DNA of 64,000 nucleotides from Litomosoides sigmodontis (taxonomy: Eukaryota > Nematoda > Chromadorea > Rhabditida > Onchocercidae). Position 1 is the first letter of the stretch. The number at the start of each line of letters is the position of its first letter. Positions 1 to 11,454 of this stretch are shown here, piece by piece. The DNA is taken from assembly GCA_963070105.1 (NCBI GenBank), contig OY718808.1, positions 6,673,738 to 6,737,737 of the forward strand. Reading direction: 5' to 3'. Below the pieces are notes generated by a model, which worked only from the letters and a program-made list of their open reading frames with translations, searched no databases and had not been told where the DNA came from. The position numbers were made by a program, and so were the translations under genes.

Positions 1-2707
1 GTGATTACTTTTGTTAAATCTTATATAGTTTGTTTCTTAACGGTTCCACTTTTGTACTCACACCACTTTACTGGTTTACTGCTGCTCACTCTTTCGGTTG
101 ATGCTTGAATAGAGCTAAATTTTCCCATGTTTGAAGTAGAATTTCTTGAAGTCGTTATTTGCCGGCACACGCGAGCAGTATTGTGACGTCTTAACCTTTT
201 TCATTTATTGTATTTATCCATAAATTATGTCTTTCTTAAATTACGTACTGTTGAGATTCCTGTGGTATGCAAAATTCCTTCTGCAAACTTATATTCGTTT
301 AATTTATTTGCTATAGAAAACTCAGTCTGAGTTGCTGATAGGTAACGTATAATTCATCTGCGTAAATTATGGTTGTTATATCAAAAAGTTATAATTTGTT
401 TGATATCTTAATTTGTCATTGATAAAACGCATATCAGTTGTTGTTGCACATTTGTTAGGAAAAGAAGCAAAGTGGGGATTAAGATTGTCAGAACAGGTTA
501 TCGCTGAAGGTTTGCGATTTTATCGAAAAGTTTGGAGTTTTGGGTATTTGATAGCGCGAAAGAATGTGACAAAGCCTGTTTATCCATACTTAGAATTATT
601 AACCACTAAGATGGTGGCATATACTTTAACTTGGGTCTCATTACGTGATTCCGATCTTCACAAGCAGTTGATACTAAGTTTCTAGAAAATAGGCTAGTTA
701 CTGCTGAACTGCATGCTGTTTTATTTTTGTCTTGAACAAGCTATCTATTTATCCGATTTTAAGTGATCGATTTGGTTGCCTATAATCCAGTTCTGAACAG
801 TTCCATACTTAAATGGGGGATAAAAACCGAAAGCATCTAACTTTCTGTGATATCGGTCATTGCTAGCAATAACTATTAGAGAAGACTGAATATTCTGAGG
901 GCTCGAAAAAGTGATTAGTAAACGTCCGTCTGCGCATACATAATGTGAGTTCGTTAATTCGGTTATCATGCATAACTGCGAGAACTTGAACAAATACCTG
1001 ATGGCATATTACTTTTGATTCACTCCCAGTATCTTATTACTCTAATTAAATTTCTTCAATCAATTCAGGCTATTGCCGTAATTTCACGATTTCCTTTCAA
1101 GTTCAGGCTGAAATAAGCTTCATTCGAGATAAAGTCATCGATTTGTAGCTAATATCGCGTCCATTCGAAAGAGATATAATCGTTGACAAAGAAATGTTTT
1201 TGATCTTCATCGCTCTTCGTCCGTGTAACTTAAAATTTTAACATGGAAAACTTGTTATTAGGAGAAAATGTGTAGTACACTCAATCGATCATTGGCACAC
1301 ATAACCATTTAAAAATTCCTATTTTTATATCGATCATTAACGCATATAATCATTGCGTCATAATTATCACTAAATCAGAAGATATTCACAGAGTTCTCGC
1401 ATCAATAAGCAAAATAATCTGAAATCCAAACCAGATTGAAAGTGAATCGCTAAACGAAACAGAATCACATTACTTCTCTGCTAAACAATTTTTGAATATT
1501 TTAATGATATTAAAAATATTTCAATTAATATTCTAATCAATATACATCGTGTACAACGAATTATATCATTAAGAAATGATTTGGTTTTATTAGAATGAAA
1601 TTTCACTGTCTTAAATATTATTAATATGAAGTTGCAGATATCAGGAAATGATTATTTAATTATCATTTTTCAAAAAATGGTACACTTCTTACTGCGGCAC
1701 ACTTCTTGCATTCATGGGTAAAATGCCAAGGCAAAAATTGCATGGGACTGAATTTGTAAGTTGTCGTAAGTTAATTTAAAAACAAAGAAAAAGCGAAGAG
1801 TTATAGGAACAAAGGTAATCCTAGCTATATGATTCCTAGCTAGACAAATACCGCAAAAACTAGAAAGTAGAAACTGGTAGGGGAAGAGGAAGAGAGAGTA
1901 TGATTGGTTTTCAAAACTTGTTTGCGTTTAAGTGAAGTGATGATGGTGGGAAGGATAGGAGCGAAATAAACGTATACATGCATCTCCAAAGACGTTTCCA
2001 CTTCTCACCTCTCTACAACTTCAAAATTTTACCCCAATTGCATGGAAATTTTTGCTGGAATTGCTGCGTACTATTTGTTGCCCAGCGGCGGACAATCACA
2101 GTTACCGCCTAACACAGCCGCCGTTCCTGCGCTACACCTTTTACAAATAGATGATATCCTTATAGAATAAAAAAATCAAAAAGCAAAATTTTTGACTTTT
2201 TTTTCAATAATTCAAATACTGTTTGAGAAGAGTTGTCACCAATCATTTATTCCTTCTATTTCAAAAAGAATTTGAAAGAAGAAGCTTTTTTTTCCTCTCC
2301 TAGAATTTCTCCCGCAATTATCATCATTAGTTTCTCTATAAAACATTGCTACGACTTTCGGGAAGCTTTACGAGAAATTCTTTAAATGTTATCATTTGGT
2401 TGATTGATAGAGTATACTCAACGATTCACTTGTACAGTTACGCATGCGCATAGGCGAAAAATTTTTTTTGTTAATTTCTTTTTCCGCCTGCGTTTCTTTC
2501 CCTAACTTTCGTGTGTGCTATGTTCAAATTACTTCACTCTTACTAACTTATCGGCTACTCTTTTAACTTTTTCTGCCAACTCCTTTTCGGCTGCTCTCTT
2601 CGTTAACGGCAACAATTGTTAATTCTTCTTTTTAAGTAAACAGTAGGGAGTAGCAAATGCTCAACCTTTTTCCAGTTAATGGTCATTTCAACAACACAAC
2701 TATAACA
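1..2707. other. AT-rich region with no firm gene
   Basis: No convincing spliced gene is visible. Two open stretches stand out. On the plus strand 413-685 is open for 90 codons but has no ATG near its start. On the minus strand 745-993 is open for 82 codons and follows an acceptor-like CTCGCAG, so it could be the last exon of a minus-strand gene; I recognise neither. The last 600 bases before 2708 are probably the promoter and 5' leader of the inhibitor gene that follows. Confidence 0.4.
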
Positions 2708-5700
2708 ATGCAATCACTCATCTTGCAAGCACTTCTATCCCTCGTTGTGATGACATTCGCTCAACGATCACGTAAGTTTTGAAAAGATCTAATTATAAAT
2801 TACAGAGTTCTTACGTGAACAGCCGTATCATCAATTTCATGTTAGTTTACTATTTTCCTTCCTTCTGATTTCTAATCAATTAACTTCGACTGAGATTATA
2901 GTTATCAGATAAGATAAAATGCGTTGAATTTGTATTTTTATTTTCGAAATTTAACAAAATTGAAATGCCATCGTCTATCAAAGTAATTACGTAAGGCATT
3001 ACTGACTCAGCTCGCTAAACTCAAACAACTCATTTTTCCAACTTCGCCGACGTGATGCGATTATAATGTTTGTGGTGGTGCTCTGATGATACTTGTTAAA
3101 TTCGATTTTCCATTAACATTTGACACAACACTGAACTTGTTCGTTCAGTAGCACTTGCAAGCAGTATTGTTGAATTTAATTAACAGTTTGATTATTATTA
3201 ATAAAAAATGAATATTAGATTTTCCATAAAAAATTCAATTTAAAAATTAAATTATACGAAAATAACATTGCGAAGGAAATTCGATGCTGCGAACACAAAT
3301 GAGTTTTATTAAGTTGTTAATTCAGTCAGTTCAAAAATTTCACCCATTGTAATATGCATATGCATACGCTATTGATTAATTATTCGTTAGGTTATTTCCA
3401 AGAGGATGAATGATGAGTGTTGTTAACTGAAGTGAATGTGACACATGAATGATGACGCAAATGAGGCGACGCCCAATTTTTTCGATTTTTCAATTCATTG
3501 CAAACTTTCCTCCAAAATTTCCCTGCATTTCAATATTACTTATTGCACTCAATTTAGCTATTATTTCATTACAATGGAGATAGTTGCAAATTCAATTACA
3601 ATGCAACGGATCGTTGGAAAATTCCATTGAGTTTGGTGTAAAATTTACTTTTGAGCGTTTTGTGAGAAGCTGGGAGGCTGAACGATTTATAGGAAACGTA
3701 TTGAAGTGAATTGGAATTTTAAAAGATCGAAGATAATTCACTTCAGGAAATCCAAAAGCAGTAATTGCGGATCTTGGTAAGCTAATTGTTGATAATTGCC
3801 CACCAATGCTATGTACCGGTTTGGATTGCGCCGTTGTTACGGAAAGGAACGGTTGCCAGGTATTTTTATGCTATCAGTGGTCACTTCTAAAAGCTTCATT
3901 GCCACAGAAAAACTTTCTCATCTCTCATATCACTTTACATTTCAAATTTCTGAATTGCCATTCTATGCATCTCAAACACATTTCCACAAAATCACAAGCT
4001 AATTTTCTCTGCAAATTTCATCATTCTTTGACACAAATAGAAAGCAACGAATTAACTTGTCGTCTCGTTGCAAATGAGAGAGAATTAGAAGTAAGGGAGA
4101 AAGTTTGTGATAAAGAAAGCAAATTAAATTAATGGTATCGAATTCACATTGCTCAGTTGTTCAGTCAAATTCCTTTCTCTTCCTTGCACAGGGATGAATG
4201 AATTGAAGGATTTAACCTGAAACATTACTTTTTTCTCATTTTCTCATTAATCGATTCATAGAGCAACTGCTGGTTCTTCCGTAATTTCCTCTCACGATAT
4301 CTCAAACACCTAGAATTCACCTGGAATGACATTTATAACCATAAAGGTCAGCAGTACCTTTAGGGATGAAAGATGAAGGCAGTCGCTTTTTTTTGTAGCA
4401 TTTGTATTACAAATTCTTGGAACACTTCTTATTTGTTGCAAAATTTTTCTTCCAACCACATTTATCACTCAATGTTAATTTGTCGTTTCATCCTTTGAAG
4501 TTTCAAAAGCAACTTTCCTCCTCCTTAGCACCGCTATGTGGGAGTTTTCGACGATTTTCAGGAGTGGCACATAGTGATAGCGAATTACTACAACACATCC
4601 CACTACCATTGTGGCCTTCACAAAAAGGAGAGGAGAGGTTGAAGTTAATGGTTTCAAGGAAGGGGGGGGGGGGGGGGAGGCGGCATTCTGTCCTCTTGCG
4701 CAATATTTATGGTAAATGAAATGCTATAATTGCTTCCAATTCCACTTTAGACTACTCCTTCCGTCATTCGACTAATTGATGCTGAACACAGGAAAGGAAC
4801 GACTTAAATTTTAGCGTGACATTCTCGAATGACGCGACACGGATGTAGGAGTTGGAGCAGCGGTAATTATTGAACTTTTGTCAGAACAACTCAAAACTTT
4901 GGCAGAGTGGAGCTTTTTTGATCGAAGCTGATGAGCGTAATAACGAAACTCTGTTAAAAGTACTGCTATAACAACGAGTATCCGAATAGGCTTAACATGC
5001 GTAAATCTAAAATGTCAAATAGCTCAAATGAGAAGTACAAAAGTGACTTAAAAAAAAGGCCCCTTGATAAATTGAATTTAAAGTTTATTTTTCAATGAAT
5101 TTTATGGCAAATGCAACATAATATTTTCGAAGTATTTTGCGTCCGTCTGATTGACTCAGAAATGAAAATTGATTTGAATCGAGGATGAAGGAAGTTACAG
5201 CACTTATCGTCATACAAGGTAGTTGAGATATTCCTTGAAGTTATGACGTTGAATTTTCGAGTGAAATTTTCTTTTCATTTTTTATTATCATTTTTTGCAC
5301 GCATAACAATTTGAATTGATTAGGTATTGATGCCATGTGGAAAGAAATTGATGGATATCTGCCGATATGAGCTGAGAAAATTCAAAAATCAGGGAGAATT
5401 GGATAGGACGACTGTTACGGTGTTCCCAAAACAATTACATGAAAAGTTGTGACCCAAAAATAGTGGAAATTTTAAGACCCTTTTACTAATATTTAACACT
5501 TCCTTTTTTTTATAATTCCATGTAATTCTAACTAGATTTCGGTGTAGGGATACAAAAAAAATCAAATAAAAATGATTGCAATCAGGAGAAGTGTGGTATT
5601 TGATGCTCGTTTCATGGATCATTTAATTTTACAAACTTGGAAAACGTGCACCGTCCGTCAGGAATATTAGAGTTCAAGAATAATACATCTTATCAGTTCC

Positions 5701-6604
5701 AGAAATTGTACTTTCATACTTCACTGGAATTATTGTTTTTCGCAGACTGATGAAAAATGCTTTTTGCATTTAATAAAATATCTATTCTCTCGTAGCGAAT
5801 AGAAAGAAATCAATCATCACGACATTATTTAATATCAAAAATTCATTCCTCTTCAATTTTTTTATTCATCATTTCTAATTCTCAGAAATTTTCTGCAAAA
5901 ATTAAAAAAAAAAAAGGAAAAGCACACTCATACATTCCCATCTTAGCTAAATAAAAGCAACTCTTTGCATTTTATCAGATCAAAACTTCTTCTCTTTCCA
6001 TTCTTGAATTCTCAGCCAACAGATTTCAAGTACGCTATTTCCATGTATCTGTGAGAGAATCTAAATATGTGTGAAGTTAAATTAAAATGTAAATGCAAAC
6101 TACCTCAGTTATGCGCCTGTCCAATTGGTTCACCGGCTCGTGGATGTGATCCAATGCCATTCATCCTATGGCATGATCTGATTGTTAACGGCTGTCCAAA
6201 CGTTACTATCAATAGTCGTGATCCTGCGCAGAAGGTTCATCGATGGTTTCGAAGGGTAACATTTTTTCCATATAGCTATTGCGCGCTCATAGGCGAAAGC
6301 TGAAATATCGGTCGTTTAAAAAGAGTGCTCCTGTTCCATTGTTCAATGTTTCAGTGTCTTATAATCCCGGAATTAAAGCTTACCATAAAGTGTAGACCAC
6401 CCATTAATGTTAGTCACTTTTGCACGCGATACCTCAAGTAATTTACAGGTGAATCGCTTTTCAAATACAGATCAATGTGAGCCATACATATTTCCATACT
6501 GTGCTGAATTGGATTTCAATTTATGGCGTTCACCGAGGACTAAACGAGAATGTGAACTTTATTGTTATTCATTAGCGGAACAACGAAAACGTGGAATCAT
6601 TTAA
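2708..6604 (+). CDS. Secreted antistasin-like plus Kunitz-like protease inhibitor
   Basis: Five exons fit in phase: 2708-2771, 3747-3859, 6109-6255, 6355-6408 and 6449-6604, giving about 177 residues. Exon 1 encodes a hydrophobic signal peptide ending near TFAQR. Exons 2 and 3 join to give a cysteine pattern C-x4-C-x4-C-x8-C-x2-C-x-C, typical of antistasin-type inhibitors. Exons 4 and 5 join to give six cysteines spaced 11, 14, 7, 16 and 3 apart, close to the Kunitz/BPTI pattern, with CEPYIFPYC in place of the usual C-x-x-F-x-Y-x-G-C. The glycine before the fourth cysteine is replaced, so inhibitory activity is uncertain. Known members of both families block serine proteases outside the cell; that role here is inference. 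The fourth intron is only 40 bases. The gene is convergent with coa8. Confidence 0.72.
4662..4677. repeat. Run of 16 G
   Basis: An uninterrupted G16 tract inside intron 2 of the inhibitor gene; such tracts can form G-quadruplexes and are unstable. Confidence 0.97.
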
Positions 6605-7202
6605 ACCGCAGCTTCTCTTTCATTTATTCTCATCACATTTAGAACATAATATCCCTTTCAATTCCTTGGAAAGAAAATGCAACGCTAAAATCAATAAGTA
6701 GCGATATTTAATTGCATATTTTGAGCTGATTTGGAGAGTTCTTCATGTCATTCTACCTCTCGTTCATCTTCGGTGCAACTATTTAATTCCTGACATCTCA
6801 GAGACATATTTCAAACAATCAGGAAGTGCATATAAATAATGTAAATTTGGTATTAAAACTATCCTTCCTCATCCTCTCACTTCGGTCTGAGCTTCCAAGT
6901 TCTTATGAATTTAGTGACTCACTGTATTTTTCATACAAACATTCAGAATATTTGAACAAGTACAAGTTTTATTTACAACTCCTTTCCCAAGACCCATGCA
7001 AAGTTTCTTTCATATGTATTCTCGAAAAATCTAACCATAATATTATTTATTGCACAAATGACTATACATAAACGAGTGGTTGGAAGAGAATCTGGTTGAG
7101 CGTTTGAACAAACATTTTGCTCAGTTCAGCAGCGGCGTGTATGGCACTGTTACATTTTATAAATAAGTCATTATTGAAGTCTTTGTTCATTGAAATCAGA
7201 GA
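6605..7202. other. Convergent intergenic region
   Basis: This lies between the stop codons of the plus-strand inhibitor gene and the minus-strand coa8 gene and should hold both 3' ends. An open frame at 6826-7071 on the plus strand has no ATG start and no recognisable motif, and I do not call it a gene. Confidence 0.5.
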
Positions 7203-8093
7203 TCATCTACGCAAAAGTTTATATAATACTCGTTGAAACCTGATAACATGTACTTTGAATGCAGGCCAAAAAAGTTTGGTGTTTCTATAATACCATTCTC
7301 TAAAAACAGAAAGGAAGATAATTTACAGCGATGGATATTTTTTGTTTCTTTTTCTTAAACAAGAACAATTAAATAATCAGAAAATATATTTGGTTTGCTA
7401 AAACTGCTCTTAAAAAATATACCTGTTGTAACTGGTAAGACTATCATACCGCTCGTCGAGAAACTCCTTATAGAACTCAGATGTATCAATAGAACTTGAA
7501 TGCTCAAGCCTCCCGAGATTTTTCTTCCTCTTGAAAAATCAATTATTCAAATTTGCACATGAAAAAAGTAAACGGCACCACATCGACTTCTTCAATCATT
7601 AAATGACTGAAAAATTGCTGAAGTTCACGTGATAACGCAAGAAACACTCTCAAATCAAAAGTTAAACCTGTTCAATAAATTCTGCCTTTTTCTTTTCGAA
7701 CAAAATATTATGATGTGCCCAAAATTGTGAGCTCCATTGATTTAGTGCTTCGCGTGCTTCGCGGTACTTTTTTTCCTGCTCCGTCTCGTTGGCTAATCGA
7801 CGCAATCTTAAATGTGATCCTTCAAATTTGAAAAATTCACATGTTTTCCAGAACGGTGTTTGCTAGCTTTTTTAAGGTAAGTAGTAGCTGAAATTGATGA
7901 CGCCGCATTATTAAAATTGCGAAACTAACGCGGAATTTTTACAAATTAGAGAACAATTTAACACGAACCTTACGGGCCTTATATTTGAAATATCGTCCGG
8001 CGGTCCTACCCAATCGAATCGTTTATCCAAACGCAAATCTTTTATCGATTCTTTCTCTGAATTATTTTTTTCTACTTGTCGTTTCTGACGCAT
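7203..8093 (-). CDS. coa8: COA8/APOPT1-like cytochrome c oxidase assembly factor
   Basis: Four exons in phase: 8093-7974, 7862-7668, 7529-7423 and 7299-7203, about 172 residues. The family signature is clear: DWVGPPDDISNIRP near residue 28 (human DWIGPPDKYSNLRP), then WSSQFWAHHNILFEKKKAEF (human [20 protein letters not shown]), then FYKEFL and NREWYYRN, followed by a basic C-terminal helix. COA8 is a mitochondrial inner-membrane matrix-side protein needed to stabilise complex IV assembly. The N-terminus is short and lysine-rich and is not an obvious presequence, so an upstream start or another import route is possible. It lies about 200 bases downstream of qtrt2 on the same strand, with a TATCTTCAG acceptor five bases before the ATG, as expected for a downstream operon gene that is trans-spliced. 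Confidence 0.85.
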
Positions 8094-8296
8094 AAAATCT
8101 GAAGATATTCAAACGCGTTGTATTGAACTGGATGAAGTGGCGGAGACAGAGACACGGAATTATAAAAAAATGAGATTGCTCCAGATAGCAAACGATATGC
8201 GGATTATTTGCGGCAGGTGACATACATCTCAGGCTTAATGTTTAAGAAATGTTTTATTGAACAAGCAGTTAATATCAAAACAACATGAACATCAAT
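8094..8296 (-). promoter_or_regulatory. qtrt2-coa8 intercistronic region with poly(A) signal and trans-splice acceptor
   Basis: On the minus strand an AATAAA (8258-8253) lies about 40 bases after the qtrt2 stop, and a TATCTTCAG acceptor ends at 8099, five bases before the coa8 ATG. Spacing of about 200 bases between stop and next ATG is what nematode operons show. The use of a spliced leader here is inferred, not seen. Confidence 0.6.
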
Positions 8297-11036
8297 TTAG
8301 ACACTTTCAGCATCTGAACTGCTAGCCAAATTTTCCCTCAGCAACGCGAACATCCGCTCATATTCTTGCATATTATGTCTGAAACAAACGACTCCTCAAA
8401 AATGCATAGTGCAAAAGCCTCAATTTCGAAATAAAGAAGCGTGTTAGAAACATTCCTCTGGAAAAATCCAAATCAAACTTACATTACGAGTAGAATAGGA
8501 CCTAGTAATTCCTTTGTACTTGTTAAATGGCGTAGATAACTTCTTGTATAGTGCGTACAAGTGTAACAATTGCAATTCTTATAAAGACGCCCAAAGTCTT
8601 CTGAATATCTGAAAGATATCCGTAAAATAAGCGATAAATTGGTAATTAAAAATACGTGAAAACAACATATAAGAACATACACGCCTTTAATAACAAGAAT
8701 TTTTGCTAAGAATTTCATGCCAATAATCAGAGATAAAAGACTCAAACTTTAAGATTCAATTTTTTACAAATTTCAGTGTATATATGGCTTATTGGTCATT
8801 ATTGTTCTGTACTCGAAATGATACATAAATAAGAGAATCATCGAAGACGTTTTTTAAAATTATAGTTTACATTATGATTCTACAGTTATCAAAACGTACA
8901 ATGGGTCGGTGAAATCAAATACGCTGAAAGTCGCTTCTTTTGGAAAATTTTCATCACAAACAAATGCTTTTCCCTGTTCAGCAAGAAATATAGGATAAGA
9001 CGAGTCGAATAAATCCACACCAAGATGCGTTAAAGCAACAACTTCCGTGGGAGAAAATGCTCCATTAACTAAACGTAACTGAGAAGAAGATATGTGAGGC
9101 TGAAATATTTAAATATGGTGCTTTCACTTATTCCCACAATTAAATTGTAAAAAATTGTCAGATAGAGATGCTTTACGTCCCACAATCGCTCTCAAAGTAC
9201 AAACTACAAGATTTCAAGAAGAATTCAATTTTCAGTCCATAAAATTATCAAAAATCAAGACGAGGAAACAATTATTTTAGAAAAAAAACTATTATTCCAA
9301 AACCCAGCGATTCCGTAAAAGAGTAAAAAAATAACTTACCCAAATGCCAGCTAGCAAATTCTTAATAACATTCACATCAAATTCACTTTCTGTAACAACG
9401 GGGTCCAAAAAATCAGCATTTTCGGATGCTTCACAATCAGAAGATTCCTGTTGAACCGCTTTATCAGCACCATCCACTTTCGATATTTTCTTTACTTTCG
9501 ATTTTCTTGGAAGCACACGAAGACGTTTCGCAAACTGCATTACATCCAAAACAAAACCACAACCTTTTGGAAGTGAACCAACTGAAGAAGCACAACGCTC
9601 ATGATGGGACGGGCTATGTCCACCACATAACGCAATTAAGGCTGCTGAACCCTGAAAATTTCAAACTTTATGTTCACAACCATATCTAACGAACTTAATT
9701 TATAATTCGAAAAATATGAAGGATCTGTGCCATTAAAAAATAATGTACAATGTGCTTATTCAGCACGCAACATTCATTCATAAAATCTGAGTTTGGAGAT
9801 AATGCAGTATTATGCTTGTCAAGCTAACTGAAGATATGTTATTAATATGTTTGTTAGCATAATTACAGCATTACGGCCACATTTTAGTCAACATCAACTC
9901 ACAGAAAAATATTCTAATTACCTCAAAAGAGTCGCTACTCAGTAATCTTCTCGAAAACTTGATTGTTCGTTCCAGTGCTTTTTCCAGTCGTTTACTAGAG
10001 CAACCCTCTGGAGTACCATAATCAAACATCGTTTCATATGACGAAACACGACCGAACCTCAGTAACTCCCTAACTGTTTCGATACTAACCTAAAATAAAG
10101 TGACGATATGTTTCGCTTTTCTAATGATCCGATGAAGATTCACAGACTACTGCATCAATTCAGCAGTACTTGAAGTAAAAAAATATATAATCTCCCTCTC
10201 TCTTCTACTACATAAGCAAAATGAAACGTAAATTTCGACGTCCTCCCTTTGTCCATATCGCAATATTTCCGCCATTGTTGAATTTCATGCTTCGTTCCAT
10301 CAAAGGATCCGTCAGCGTCAGATGAGTTGGTGCACCTTCCTGTAAAAATCCTGATAGCATTCGGCACTGCGACTACATGCTACAGCAACACTTTAACTTT
10401 TAACTTTGCATTACCTATTCATTATTCAGTTAAACTGCAGTTATGGAATGCAACGAATTACATACCAAAAACTTGTTCACCCATACATTTCTGTAGTCTC
10501 CCTCTATCACATAATATTGATAAAGTACAGACAGTTAGGAAATGCATTAAAATACTAACTGGCATAGAGGCGAACTGCGCAATTCCTTCACCGGATTCTT
10601 TAATAACTGCTAGTGCATCGAAACTGTAAGTGAATGCATGATAAAAACAAAACTTCCAAAAAATCAACAATATGTGTAATGGTTTCATAAATAAAGTAGG
10701 ATTAAGGATTTTATCTTTCCGAACTCTATGCAATTCTTCAGCTAACAGCAGAAAAAATATAAGAAAAACCTGTGTTGCTAAAATCGTAATGAAAGAACTG
10801 AAAGTGTTGTAAGAGATCGACAGGAATGCCTACAATGAAGGAAGAGTGAGCTGATAAATAGGTGGCTGCCGGTATTTCAGATGCGTACGTGCTACATCCC
10901 ACGTCAAATGTGGAATATGACCTGCACGTGTATATACCATGCAAGATGGAGTTTCGTGCTCTACGATAACATTACCCCAACGAAAAATTTTTCCAATCCG
11001 TCCATTCACAGTATTCCGCTGCACCACAAATTTCAT
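8297..11036 (-). CDS. qtrt2: Queuine tRNA-ribosyltransferase accessory subunit 2 (QTRT2/QTRTD1)
   Basis: Non-catalytic subunit that pairs with QTRT1 to exchange guanine 34 for queuine in GUN-anticodon tRNAs. A fully phased eight-exon model is 11036-10889, 10829-10770, 10609-10560, 10089-9922, 9651-9340, 9099-8900, 8608-8483 and 8378-8297, about 381 residues (human 415). Homology marks run in order: N-terminal VNGRIGKIFRWGNV and YTRAGHIPHLT; LSSDSF; PKGCGFVLD; LGVDLFDSSYP; and the zinc site CNCYTCTHYTRSYLRH, where C-x-C-x2-C is followed by HNM. Exon 1 has a problem: its open frame continues into QLTLPSL, which matches the human QLTLSSL block, and then stops, and roughly 18 residues expected next are absent. 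A 59-base intron (10888-10830) restores frame but removes that block. The gene follows mea1, with a TTTATTCAG acceptor three bases before the ATG. Confidence 0.82.
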
Positions 11037-11454
11037 CGTCTGAATAAAAAAAAAGCATAAGTTCCAGTTACTACATCTCCTGAAATTTTATATTGTGGCT
11101 AGTACAGATGCAATAGTTACTGACTGTAATTGACTTTCAAAACTTGACATAAACTTCAAGGAAGTTCTTTATTTATCACAATCAATTATACAGCAAGGGA
11201 CATCTGAAATGTACAAAACACTTCACCAAATCATCTATGAAACAAATCTGTTTTCAAATTCAAGTCAAATTTCACTTGATTATGAAAGCGCGTTTAAATA
11301 TTAGCCTTTCAGGAAATGAGGGAACAAAATAACTTACGAGCAGTGAAGAAAATCATGATTCATGAAAAAACTTTACATATGTTAAGTGAAAAACTATATA
11401 GGAATCTAGAACTCAATATCAAATCAGAAAGAAGGATTTCAGAATGTGACGCTT
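11037..11454 (-). promoter_or_regulatory. mea1-qtrt2 intercistronic region
   Basis: This 418-base spacer separates the mea1 stop from the qtrt2 ATG on the minus strand. An AATAAA reads at 11173-11168. A strong T-rich acceptor (TTTTATTCAG, ending at 11040) sits three bases before the ATG, which suggests trans-splicing of the qtrt2 message. The spacing is a little long for an operon but within the range seen in filarial worms. Confidence 0.5.

Noticed and set aside
10155..10367. Minus-strand 70-codon frame inside qtrt2
   Set aside because: It lies in the intron between exons that already join in phase and match QTRT2; its content does not align with the family at that place.
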